Assembly: GCA_020024815.1 (NCBI GenBank)
Contig: JAHHTE010000007.1
Coordinates: forward strand, 1 to 29,465
DNA: 29,465 nucleotides
Direction of reading: 5' to 3'
DNA from: Mailhella sp.
GTDB taxonomy: Bacteria; Desulfobacterota; Desulfovibrionia; Desulfovibrionales; Desulfovibrionaceae
Shown here in pieces: positions 15,271 to 22,308 of the stretch; within the stretch, counting starts at the first letter, position 1, and the number at the start of each line of letters is the position of its first letter. The position numbers and the translations under genes are program-made. The notes under the pieces were generated by a model. It had not been told where the DNA came from and did not search any database. It saw only the letters and a program-made list of their open reading frames with translations.

Positions 15271-15350
15271 ATTTAAAAAATCAACGCTGGAATTGCCATA
15301 TATCACCTTTTTTATAAGTTTTATTTGGGTAGGATACCCAAAAGCCACCT

Positions 15351-15818
15351 TTATTTATTTACTTCATATTCAATAGATTTTATAAGGGTCATACTGTCCA
15401 TAAGTGGCGTGGTGCTTGTATGTCCTTTTTTAGCTCTATTAGCTAATGTTGCTTCAGATAAAGCAGGATCAATGCCTTGCTTGATTGTATCCATAATATC
15501 CGCTGTTATGTTGTCCCCAACAGCATTAAAGGCTTGTTCTAAGCTTTGTCCTCGTTTAACTTCGCTTTCTATTAACTGCACCCATTCGTTTTTTTTATTT
15601 TCAATGCTATTTCTAAAAAAAGGACGAGCAGGGGCATTTTTTGTTCCATATTCATTCCAATAGGCAACTTCTGCAACTTTTTGCCCTGCTTGGCTTTTAT
15701 TGCCTTCACCTTGATAGGTGGCACCGTTTAGAATACCTACTTTTAATTCTGATTCTTGTTGGTATTTTTCAAAAGCCTTTTTCCATTTATCACCACCAGT
15801 AATGCTAACATTTGCCAT
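15351..15818 (-). CDS. HK97 gp10-like tail completion or neck protein
   Basis: A 155-residue protein with the recognisable centre AEVAYWNEYGTKNAPARPFFRNSI, the E-x-G-x(n)-PARPF pattern of HK97 gp10/minor tail proteins that close the tail end at the neck. It is followed by helices and a TPLMDSMTL C-terminal motif, also typical. It overlaps the DUF4054 gene start-to-end by 14 bases. The start ATG at 15818 has no strong ribosome-binding site and is probably coupled. Confidence 0.82.
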   Translation of the reverse strand: MANVSITGGDKWKKAFEKYQQESELKVGILNGATYQGEGNKSQAGQKVAEVAYWNEYGTKNAPARPFFRNSIENKKNEWVQLIESEVKRGQSLEQAFNAVGDNITADIMDTIKQGIDPALSEATLANRAKKGHTSTTPLMDSMTLIKSIEYEVNK

Positions 15819-16254
15819 AATAGCGACCTAACAAATATGGTTTTATTGCTTGGTAAAAACTTAACCCACATTGGGTCTGGCTATACCATTCAGCATTAGC
15901 TGAAGGGGAAGTATTAGCGTAACTTACACTAACACTTCCTTCTGTTGCACTAGCTATTTTTCCTACTATATCGCCTCTAGTTTTGAGCGTTAAAACATGG
16001 CAAGTGAGCAAATATAAAAGTAATTTTCTTTTTTCTACACTTTTTACAATAGAATTTTTATTATTTTCTAAGTAAAGCGTGGCTTCATTAAAAGCAAATT
16101 CACACGCTTTATTGCTAATATTTTGGAACTGTGGATAGATCTCTTTAAATTCTGTTGGGTCAAAAATTACCACGCCTTCTGGTGGCTTTGGTTGTTCTGG
16201 TGGTTCTATTGGTATTTCTGGCAAATATGGATCTTCTTGCTCTGTTTTATACAT
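15805..16254 (-). CDS. DUF4054 head-tail connector protein
   Basis: A 149-residue protein from the ATG at 16254. That ATG overlaps the stop of the upstream gene in the pattern ATGTATAA; a longer frame starts only at a TTG. The segments FDPTEFKEIYPQF, YLLTCHVLTLKTR and GRIASATEGSVSVSYA-like text (here GKIASATEGSVSVSYA) followed by SAEWYSQTQCGLSFYQ-like sequence are the DUF4054 outline. A proline-rich N-terminal stretch (PEIPIEPPEQPKPPEG) precedes it. It forms part of the head-to-tail interface. Confidence 0.85.
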   Translation of the reverse strand: MYKTEQEDPYLPEIPIEPPEQPKPPEGVVIFDPTEFKEIYPQFQNISNKACEFAFNEATLYLENNKNSIVKSVEKRKLLLYLLTCHVLTLKTRGDIVGKIASATEGSVSVSYANTSPSANAEWYSQTQCGLSFYQAIKPYLLGRYYGKC

Positions 16255-16624
16255 TTTCTGTTTGCTCTTTAAGTTGTTCTGTTTGAGTGTTTTCAATATT
16301 TACTTGTTCAAAGCCGTGATTTTCTTCCTTTTTTTCTTCTGCTTCTGCAATGGCATCATCTTCTTCCATTTGGGCAAACATTTTAGGTGGCACAGAAGTA
16401 AACCAACTGGCATTTTTATATGTTTTTTTAATATCTTCCCAAACATCAGCGGGAATTTTAGTAAAACCAAAACGTTTATAACAAGGCTTGCCATATTGAT
16501 CTAAAATATTACTTACAGGAGAACCATTAATAATAACTTTTTCTCCTTTACTTGTAATAAGTTTTATTGATCGAGGACTATTATATACAACCGTTACATT
16601 ATTTGTTTTTTTTGCTTTTGCCAT
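16247..16624 (-). CDS. Neck-module hypothetical protein
   Basis: A 125-residue protein. Its N-terminal part (residues 8-85, beta strands then the helical segment PADVWEDIKKTYKN) precedes an acidic E and K-rich tail (about 90-125). Proteins of this size and outline occur between head completion genes in related myophages, but I know no function. It overlaps both neighbours (26 bases upstream, 8 downstream), so the neck genes appear translationally coupled. Confidence 0.65.
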   Translation of the reverse strand: MAKAKKTNNVTVVYNSPRSIKLITSKGEKVIINGSPVSNILDQYGKPCYKRFGFTKIPADVWEDIKKTYKNASWFTSVPPKMFAQMEEDDAIAEAEEKKEENHGFEQVNIENTQTEQLKEQTENV

Positions 16625-17165
16625 GAGTATCTCCTATGGGTGGGAATTTTACATCAACATTTACTACATTCACCTTTACACTATCAAAGAAATCAAAAGG
16701 AATAACATTAATATTTTTATAAGAAAAATAAAAAGTTGTTGTTAATCTTGGTACATATTGATTAGAACTATCCACTGTATTTATGACTTTTATTTCATCC
16801 GCATATAATGGCGTGTAGCCCAAAGGAATAAAAAAATTACAAGCCACATGGTCGTGAAATAAACTATGCGTAGAAAGCATATTTTGCCACGCCTCTAAAA
16901 GGGTATTTCCATAAATATCTACTTGTACGCCTATTTTGATAAGACTTTCAATGATAATAGTATCGTTATGATAGGTTTCTTGATTTGTGCCTATTTGTTG
17001 CAAACTTAAAAGAGTAAGTATTGCAAAATTATTATGTTCTTTGGGAAGATGGGAAAAATTATTCCCGCCTTGAAAAATACAATTTTCTTCAAGGTTACTT
17101 TTATTTTTTACATATTCATAAACAGCATCTAATAAGCTAAGAGGGTTTAGCATTTGCGTATTCAT
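16599..17165 (-). CDS. Neck/tail terminator-like protein
   Basis: A 188-residue protein. The segments NNFAILTLLSLQQIG, VQVDIYGNTLLEAWQNML and TTTFYFSYKN follow the outline of phage neck terminator proteins (LIC_12616-like group), which cap the tail and join it to the head. The first ATG (17165) overlaps the upstream gene; a second lies 12 bases on. A short basic tail GKSKKNK ends it. Confidence 0.65.
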   Translation of the reverse strand: MNTQMLNPLSLLDAVYEYVKNKSNLEENCIFQGGNNFSHLPKEHNNFAILTLLSLQQIGTNQETYHNDTIIIESLIKIGVQVDIYGNTLLEAWQNMLSTHSLFHDHVACNFFIPLGYTPLYADEIKVINTVDSSNQYVPRLTTTFYFSYKNINVIPFDFFDSVKVNVVNVDVKFPPIGDTHGKSKKNK

Positions 17166-17577
17166 GATACCAATCTTGTCCAGTAAAATCTGGATATTTT
17201 GTTAAAAGTTCACCCTTTAGTACCGTATGTAAATCAAATTCTTCTAATATTTGAGTAATAAGCCAATATGTGCCATCATTTCGTAAAATAATATCACCTG
17301 TTCGTTCTTTTTGTCTCATAAGTGATTGAGGATTTATTATTTCCTGTATCTTATTTACATAAAAGCGTTTTACTAAACCTGTTTGGCTTATGTTTTCTGT
17401 ATGTTGCAAACCTGTGTCCGCTTCATCTTGTACTTGTGCTTCAAGAATTATTGGTGCTAAATATTTGGGTTTTACAATACCACGTACATTTTCTTGCCCT
17501 AAGGCAAGAAAAAGCGTGATATATTCATTAGGGTGTATAGCTCTTATAGCTGCATTAGCTAATGCGTGTATATTCAT
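17137..17577 (-). CDS. Head completion/neck protein, unknown family
   Basis: A 146-residue protein directly after the major capsid gene, with LVKRFYVNKIQEIINPQSLMR and RTGDIILRNDGTYWLITQILEEF. A beta-rich fold with a small-barrel look fits head-closure (stopper) proteins, and the position agrees. I cannot name the family. No strong ribosome-binding site is seen before the ATG. Confidence 0.65.
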   Translation of the reverse strand: MNIHALANAAIRAIHPNEYITLFLALGQENVRGIVKPKYLAPIILEAQVQDEADTGLQHTENISQTGLVKRFYVNKIQEIINPQSLMRQKERTGDIILRNDGTYWLITQILEEFDLHTVLKGELLTKYPDFTGQDWYHEYANAKPS

Positions 17578-17615
17578 TTTCGTTATGCTATTTGCACTTT
17601 CTATGTTTTTTATTT

Positions 17616-18665
17616 CTACATTCCAGTCATAGTTGCTATGCCTGCGGGGTTATATAAAACAAACCCAGCCGTAGCACTTGCAACTTTTTGTGATAAAGAA
17701 GAAATTTGACGATATGGTTGATACGTTCTAAATTTTTCTGGGCTAATACATTCACCTGTGCGTTGTCCCATTACTTCAGGGGCAATCATCATCATGGTTT
17801 GTTCATCTTCTTGTTCAAGCTCTGGCACAATAACAATTTTTAGCTGAGTAAAAAATTTATTCAGCATATCAAGCACAGAGACATTGTAATCAGTAGCAGA
17901 ACCAAGCATAACATTTACTGCAGGGCTTACAGCTAAAATTATAGGGCTTGTTTGATCTACCAATCCACCAAGCTGCGTTACAAATTCGCTAAATAATGCT
18001 AACACATCATTGTATCGCTCCTGCGTAGTTTTATCTGTCCATTTTGTTTTTGAATTAACTACAATAGGAGTAATAGCTGGCAATAAATTAGGTTCATTTA
18101 AAATACCGTAAATTTTACGCCCAGCAACACCAAATAAAAAGAATTTATTAGCATCAATAGCAATAGCATTTGTAGCGGAACGTTGTTTATCTGCAATTAA
18201 ATTAATTTTTGCTTCACCGCTCATTTCTGCTTCTAAATCACCCACAATAATATGTGTCTGGAAGCGATAGTTTTCTCTAAAAGGAAAATTGTAATTTACA
18301 CTGGACATACCAGAATGGGAAAAATCAGAATATGGTTTTGTGCTTCCAACATCTTCCATTTGTCTAAATTCAATACGAGCAGAGGCAAAATTTCCTTTTT
18401 TCACTTCAGGAAAAATTTCCACAGCACTACGTTTTGCTGTTAAAACTTTAATTGCTGTTGTATCCCAGTAAGAAAGAAGCTGTACTGGCAAAGCAACACC
18501 TGGATTTGTTGTTAAAACCGTATCCATAGCAATTTGAGTATAATTATTAGGAATAATTTTGCCCATACCATCTTTATTAGTACCATTTTCAATAAAATTG
18601 CGGCAATAATTTAAATGAATATCTTTATGTTGTTTTAAATAATTAAGTTCTTGGGTAATACTCAT
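17616..18665 (-). CDS. Major capsid protein (DUF2184 type)
   Basis: A 349-residue protein with DUF2184 features: IAMDTVLTTNPGVALPVQLL near residue 50, ARIEFRQMEDVGSTKPYSDF near 95, and the C-terminal GFVLYNPAGIATMTGM. It should take the HK97 fold and form the shell. The site GGAGCT precedes the ATG. It follows the cement protein by 1 base. Length is normal and I see no insertion element in it, in contrast to the two other head genes upstream. Confidence 0.9.
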   Translation of the reverse strand: MSITQELNYLKQHKDIHLNYCRNFIENGTNKDGMGKIIPNNYTQIAMDTVLTTNPGVALPVQLLSYWDTTAIKVLTAKRSAVEIFPEVKKGNFASARIEFRQMEDVGSTKPYSDFSHSGMSSVNYNFPFRENYRFQTHIIVGDLEAEMSGEAKINLIADKQRSATNAIAIDANKFFLFGVAGRKIYGILNEPNLLPAITPIVVNSKTKWTDKTTQERYNDVLALFSEFVTQLGGLVDQTSPIILAVSPAVNVMLGSATDYNVSVLDMLNKFFTQLKIVIVPELEQEDEQTMMMIAPEVMGQRTGECISPEKFRTYQPYRQISSLSQKVASATAGFVLYNPAGIATMTGM

Positions 18666-18666
18666 T

Positions 18667-19140
18667 TTAGCTCCAGTTTGAAATTAAAATTAATTCATTA
18701 GTACCTGTGGCACCTTCAATTACATAAAAATCCGTTTCTACTGAACTATCAACCGTTTGACCGGTTTCATTAGCAGAAAAAGTACCATTTGTTGTATTCA
18801 CATAAATTTTTTGCCCTACATTTGCCGCTGTTGTACAATTTACATACACATCACCTTTTTTTAATACTTGAATTGTTTGCCCTTCGCTAATAAGCATAGA
18901 AGCGTCTTTTGAAAGGTCATAATTAACATAATTCATATTAGCTAAAGCAATACCTAATGGTTTTCCTGTTCCTTTATTTTCAAGGATATTATCATCTGTT
19001 TTTTGCCAAACCGCTAAACCTGCAGTAATGCCACTTTTGCCAGCTGGTAAATTATTTGTATCGTATACTTGTGGGTTTAAACTTGCTAATTGTCCCGCAA
19101 AGCCTTTCGCAAGGGTTGTTTGTACTTGTTTTTGAAACAT
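18667..19140 (-). CDS. Capsid decoration/structural cement protein (Gp24-like)
   Basis: A 157-residue beta-rich protein (MFQKQVQTTLAKGFAGQLAS at the start; GLAVWQKTDDNILENKGTG; a C-terminal NELILISNW). It matches the outline of Gp24-like structural cement proteins that lie between protease/scaffold and major capsid genes. It is thought to lock capsid surface contacts. Good ribosome-binding site AAGGAAA. Confidence 0.82.
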   Translation of the reverse strand: MFQKQVQTTLAKGFAGQLASLNPQVYDTNNLPAGKSGITAGLAVWQKTDDNILENKGTGKPLGIALANMNYVNYDLSKDASMLISEGQTIQVLKKGDVYVNCTTAANVGQKIYVNTTNGTFSANETGQTVDSSVETDFYVIEGATGTNELILISNWS

Positions 19141-19149
19141 ATTATTTCC

Positions 19150-19731
19150 TTATATTGCAAATCGTGATTTAAAATTAGTTTTACTATCTAATGCCATTAT
19201 AGGTGTAGTCGTGCGATTTGTTGCAAGAAGAGCTTTGCACACGTCCCTTGCTGTTTTTTTACTTGCACTTACTCCCATAATTTCGCAAGCTTTTAGGTAA
19301 ACTTGATCGCCATTATCAAAAACCATTGTATCTAATTCTCCTACTAAAGGACGAACATCACGCACAGCTAGCTGTATGTCCCGCATTTCTTCCCGTAATT
19401 GCCTTTTAATGGTGTTTGTGTCCATTGCTGGGGCTTCGTCTTTTTTATCTTCTTTTTGTAATGCTGTTTCTTCATCTGTAACAGTGACTAATTCGTCTTT
19501 TTTAGCTGAATAGTGCATACCTGCAAGAAAAGCCTTTTTTACATCATCAGAAGAGGCAATACCTGCTGCTTGCAAAATATTTTCAATATCAAGCTCATCA
19601 TCATTTATTGCATTATCTTTTTCTGGCTCACTATCAACTTCATTATCACAAGTTGCTTTTTCTTCGTCTTCTGCAAGCTCATTATCTTTAGTAAGTTCAT
19701 TATCTTTAGTAACTTCTTCTTTTTCTTCCAT
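19150..19731 (-). CDS. Internal-start scaffold protein within the protease gene
   Basis: The in-frame ATG at 19731 (Met499 of the full protein) is preceded by AAGGAAAATACT, a good ribosome-binding site, and begins the acidic region MEEKEEVTKDNEL. The 193-residue product is what a separate scaffold would look like, as with Nu3 inside lambda C. Not proven: the site could be fortuitous. Confidence 0.55.
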   Translation of the reverse strand: MEEKEEVTKDNELTKDNELAEDEEKATCDNEVDSEPEKDNAINDDELDIENILQAAGIASSDDVKKAFLAGMHYSAKKDELVTVTDEETALQKEDKKDEAPAMDTNTIKRQLREEMRDIQLAVRDVRPLVGELDTMVFDNGDQVYLKACEIMGVSASKKTARDVCKALLATNRTTTPIMALDSKTNFKSRFAI

Positions 19732-21225
19732 AGTATTTTCCTTTTTTTGAGGTTGAATATTTTTTACGTTTTCAGCAGTATCAGCAACGCACACATCAGC
19801 TCCAGCCCTACCTTCTTTTTTAGAGCTACGCTCGGGGCAACGTCCTGTTACCCACTCGCTCGAGCTTGCAATTTGTGCGAAAATTGCTTCGCTCGCACTG
19901 CGTGGCTTTAGTACATCCTGTACTGCTTTTCCACTATCAGCAACGCACACATCAGCTCCAGCCCTACCTTCTTCTACTAGAGCTACATGGTTTGCTGCTA
20001 TTTCTGTCATAATAAAATCATAGGGTTGACCATTAAATTCGCCTTTTTCAAATACTGGCACAAAATAATACCCAGCTGAAAGTTCCATGCGTTCGCCTGT
20101 TTGTATTTTTCGTATAGCTTCTGCATCGGTAATGGTAAGGCTTGCTTGCAAATAGGGTGCTTCATATTGGCAATTTGTACCAATGCTTCCCACTCTATGC
20201 TCTCTTTGTGGTTTTTCTGCACTGTCTACATGATGATTTCGCATGAGTGGCAAGCCGTTAAAGGTTTGCACTGCTTTTTCTAGTTCCAAGCCTTTACGGT
20301 AACCAAAATATATAGCATCAGGGTCAAGCCCATGTTCTTCGTAATTGGGTATTTCTCTGCCCCAGTAAGGATCAACGCTTTCTTTGGTGATGTTTGATTT
20401 TTCAACATGCATAAATCCGTTTCTATCAATGGAGCGTTTGCTTTTGCTGTCTAAAATTATGGTTTTATCATTTACGGTATTTTTTGGCATAGCGTTTTCA
20501 AGTACCTCTATTTCAATATTGACAACTTCGTATTGGGGCTTTATTATGGTATCACAAGCTAGTTGTAAAAGGTGCTGTGGATTTTCCCGTAAGGGGTGGT
20601 TTAGTAATAAACCACGACCAAAGGCAGTTACACTAGCTTTTTTTGTATCTTCTGTAATTTCTTTTGCTGTATAATGATATGCTTCATATTCTTCATTTGC
20701 TTCTTTTTTTATTCCTACATCAACTTGAATTTTTGCCTTTACTTTTTTTCCATTTATTTCTTTTTCAATAGTATTTCCAAAATAATGAAATTTTGAAAAA
20801 TCATCTCGTTCTTTTGTTAAATCATTGCTACCAATATGATGTTGTAAAACACTTGGAATATCTTCAAGAAAATTTGCTTTTTCATTATGTTCATTTACAA
20901 ACATTTTAAATTTTTCACTTGTGCGTTTTGTAAAATGAATATCAGCAGGCTGACCATTTATTGTGGTAGTTACATATTTTCCTTGCAAATTTTCTTTGAA
21001 ATATTGTTTAAAAGCTTCTTTTTTACTATTACCATTTTCATGTAAATACCTGTCAAAACTTTTGCTTGGTTTTGAATATGGCTCTAAAATTTTTTCTTCA
21101 TGGTCTTTTATTTTAGTGATATGTTTTCCCATAAAGCCTGAAAAGCCTTTTACTACATAGCCATCTTCATCAAGCTGTATTCTTTTTCCACTTTTTAGGG
21201 TTATCCATACTTCATCTTTTGCCAT
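19150..21225 (-). CDS. Prohead protease (DUF2213) fused to an N-terminal LPD3-like domain and a C-terminal scaffold
   Basis: A 691-residue fusion. Residues 1-250 include DIHFTKRTSEKFK, a helical stretch and an alpha/beta part (HYFGNTIEKEINGKKVKAKI), an outline I connect with LPD3/barnase-EndoU-type domains often fused to phage head proteins. Residues 255-425 are DUF2213: LPLMRNHHVDS, ERMELSAGYYF and EIAANHVALV, with His331/332 and Ser383 as likely catalytic residues. Residues 429-480 are a 52-residue in-frame insertion made by hairpin element D and duplication of GRAGADVCVAD. After it come an acidic E, D and K-rich scaffold region (about 499-610) and a helical end. An internal start at 19731 probably makes the scaffold alone. 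Confidence 0.85.
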   Translation of the reverse strand: MAKDEVWITLKSGKRIQLDEDGYVVKGFSGFMGKHITKIKDHEEKILEPYSKPSKSFDRYLHENGNSKKEAFKQYFKENLQGKYVTTTINGQPADIHFTKRTSEKFKMFVNEHNEKANFLEDIPSVLQHHIGSNDLTKERDDFSKFHYFGNTIEKEINGKKVKAKIQVDVGIKKEANEEYEAYHYTAKEITEDTKKASVTAFGRGLLLNHPLRENPQHLLQLACDTIIKPQYEVVNIEIEVLENAMPKNTVNDKTIILDSKSKRSIDRNGFMHVEKSNITKESVDPYWGREIPNYEEHGLDPDAIYFGYRKGLELEKAVQTFNGLPLMRNHHVDSAEKPQREHRVGSIGTNCQYEAPYLQASLTITDAEAIRKIQTGERMELSAGYYFVPVFEKGEFNGQPYDFIMTEIAANHVALVEEGRAGADVCVADSGKAVQDVLKPRSASEAIFAQIASSSEWVTGRCPERSSKKEGRAGADVCVADTAENVKNIQPQKKENTMEEKEEVTKDNELTKDNELAEDEEKATCDNEVDSEPEKDNAINDDELDIENILQAAGIASSDDVKKAFLAGMHYSAKKDELVTVTDEETALQKEDKKDEAPAMDTNTIKRQLREEMRDIQLAVRDVRPLVGELDTMVFDNGDQVYLKACEIMGVSASKKTARDVCKALLATNRTTTPIMALDSKTNFKSRFAI
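19779..19985. repeat. Hairpin element D with 51-bp flanking duplications, inside the protease gene
   Basis: The sequence 19935-19985 recurs at 19779-19829 (offset 156, exactly 52 codons) with a few changes at one end. Between them lies the element, with AGGA on the minus strand. Hairpin 1 is AGTAC-AGGAT-GTACT (19910-19924). The linker carries GCCACGCAGTGCGAGCGAAG and an inner hairpin CAATTT/AAATTG. Hairpin 2 is GGGTAAC-AGGAC-GTTGCCC (19835-19853), with one T-G wobble. Confidence 0.9.
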
Positions 21226-22208
21226 TATTTTTTCTCTACACTTGGAACAACAAGCTTAAAGCGGCAATTACAATTTATAAGTTCACCGGGCATAATGTAT
21301 TTTCCAACTTTTTTATCATAAAGCCCTTTTGTTAAATCAAATTCCTGTCCGTTAAAGGCTTTATGTTCTTCTCTGCTTGTTTTTGCTCCTGGCACATGCA
21401 CCCATTTTGCTTTAGTTATGCCTGTTTCCAAAGCTCTTGCCCGTGATATAGCCTGCGTGGCTTTATTTGTTTGGTCTCTTGCTATAATTTGAGCTTTTCG
21501 CTCTGTAACTCTAAAGCGTTCCATCAATTCACTTTTTATGTATTCCATATCACGACCATTTTTTACTGCCTGCATAACAATAGTTTGCACTTGATCATAA
21601 TACATACCGTGAATAGATTTTATAAGGTTTACATTTTCTGCTATGGTTGCTTGTAAAATATCATTTAACTGTCTTGTAAGTCTAAAATCAACAGTAAAGC
21701 CTTCTTCTTGTAATATACTTTTAAGGTTTACATTCACACCTGTAAGAGCTTTTTTCGTAAATTTTTTAGAAACTCTATCAGCCATAGTTTGAAAATGCGT
21801 ACCAAAGTAATGTCGTAGCGAAGTCAAAACTTTTGCCAAACTTGCCGCTGGGCTTGCGTCATATACAATTTCGCTCAGTACAGCGTCCTGCTGTACACTC
21901 GCTGTCGCTTGCAGAAAGCGTGGTTTCTGCTTCACTCGCACTGCGTGGCTGTATGCATCCTGCATACATACAATTTCGCTCAGTACAGCGTCCTGCTGTA
22001 CACCCGGTACGTTTTGCATACTGTCAAAAACTGCTTGCTCTTTTTTAAGCGTCATTTTCGGCGTATTTTGCTTCCAGACTTTCAATATTTCTTTTTCTGT
22101 TTTTGTTGCCATTTTTTTTATGGCTTTTGCAAGTTCATTTCTGTACCAAACTTGCAAAGAAATATTTTTTGCTATTTGCCTTGTGGATTTTGTTTTTACT
22201 TTTGTCAT
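21225..22208 (-). CDS. Phage head morphogenesis protein (Mu gpF/SPP1 gp7-like)
   Basis: A 327-residue minor head protein. The C-terminal third has the gpF domain: RKAQIIARDQTNKATQAISR, then GITKAKWVHVPGAKTSREEH and PGELINCNCRFKLV. It binds portal and is packaged in few copies. Residues 70-104 are a 35-residue in-frame insertion from hairpin element E; VQQDAVLSEIV occurs at both ends (70-80 and 105-115). The ATG at 22208 lacks a clear ribosome-binding site, and 100 bases without a gene separate it from the portal gene. The last base of the gene's stop overlaps the protease start. Confidence 0.88.
   Translation of the reverse strand: MTKVKTKSTRQIAKNISLQVWYRNELAKAIKKMATKTEKEILKVWKQNTPKMTLKKEQAVFDSMQNVPGVQQDAVLSEIVCMQDAYSHAVRVKQKPRFLQATASVQQDAVLSEIVYDASPAASLAKVLTSLRHYFGTHFQTMADRVSKKFTKKALTGVNVNLKSILQEEGFTVDFRLTRQLNDILQATIAENVNLIKSIHGMYYDQVQTIVMQAVKNGRDMEYIKSELMERFRVTERKAQIIARDQTNKATQAISRARALETGITKAKWVHVPGAKTSREEHKAFNGQEFDLTKGLYDKKVGKYIMPGELINCNCRFKLVVPSVEKK
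21863..22003. repeat. Hairpin element E with 36-bp flanking duplications, inside the gpF-like gene
   Basis: 21863-21898 recurs at 21968-22003 (offset 105, exactly 35 codons). AGGA lies on the minus strand. Hairpin 1 is GTATGC-AGGAT-GCATAC (21951-21967). The linker is GCCACGCAGTGCGAGTGAAG, with an inner hairpin GCAGAAA/TTTCTGC around CCACGC. Hairpin 2 is GTACAGC-AGGAC-GCTGTAC (21878-21896), and it is itself part of the duplicated flank (again at 21983-22001). Confidence 0.9.
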
Positions 22209-22308
22209 AGTATGTGTTCAAAATCGAAAATAAACAGGGTTAGAGAAGTTTTTTACGTTTTTTTGATACATAACCTATCTAAGAATAAAAAAACGCTTAT
22301 AATGCATT
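22209..22308. other. Gap between portal and gpF-like gene
   Basis: One hundred AT-rich bases with no frame, no hairpin with a T-run and no recognisable promoter. Gaps inside the head operon are otherwise below 40 bases. Confidence 0.5.

Larger units (their letters stand above)
14978..15347. repeat. Tandem duplication, units of 155 and 153 bp plus a partial third, carrying hairpin element B
   Basis: The sheath start region beginning at 14978 recurs at 15133 and 15286. Each full unit holds the sheath ribosome-binding site, the first five codons, and one copy of the multi-hairpin element (AGGA on the plus strand). The third copy stops after end hairpin 1 and AGCCAC. In units 2 and 3 the sheath ATG opens an 8-codon frame MAIPALIF (15120-15146 and the matching site near 15299). 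Otherwise 14992-15350 holds no gene. Confidence 0.95.
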
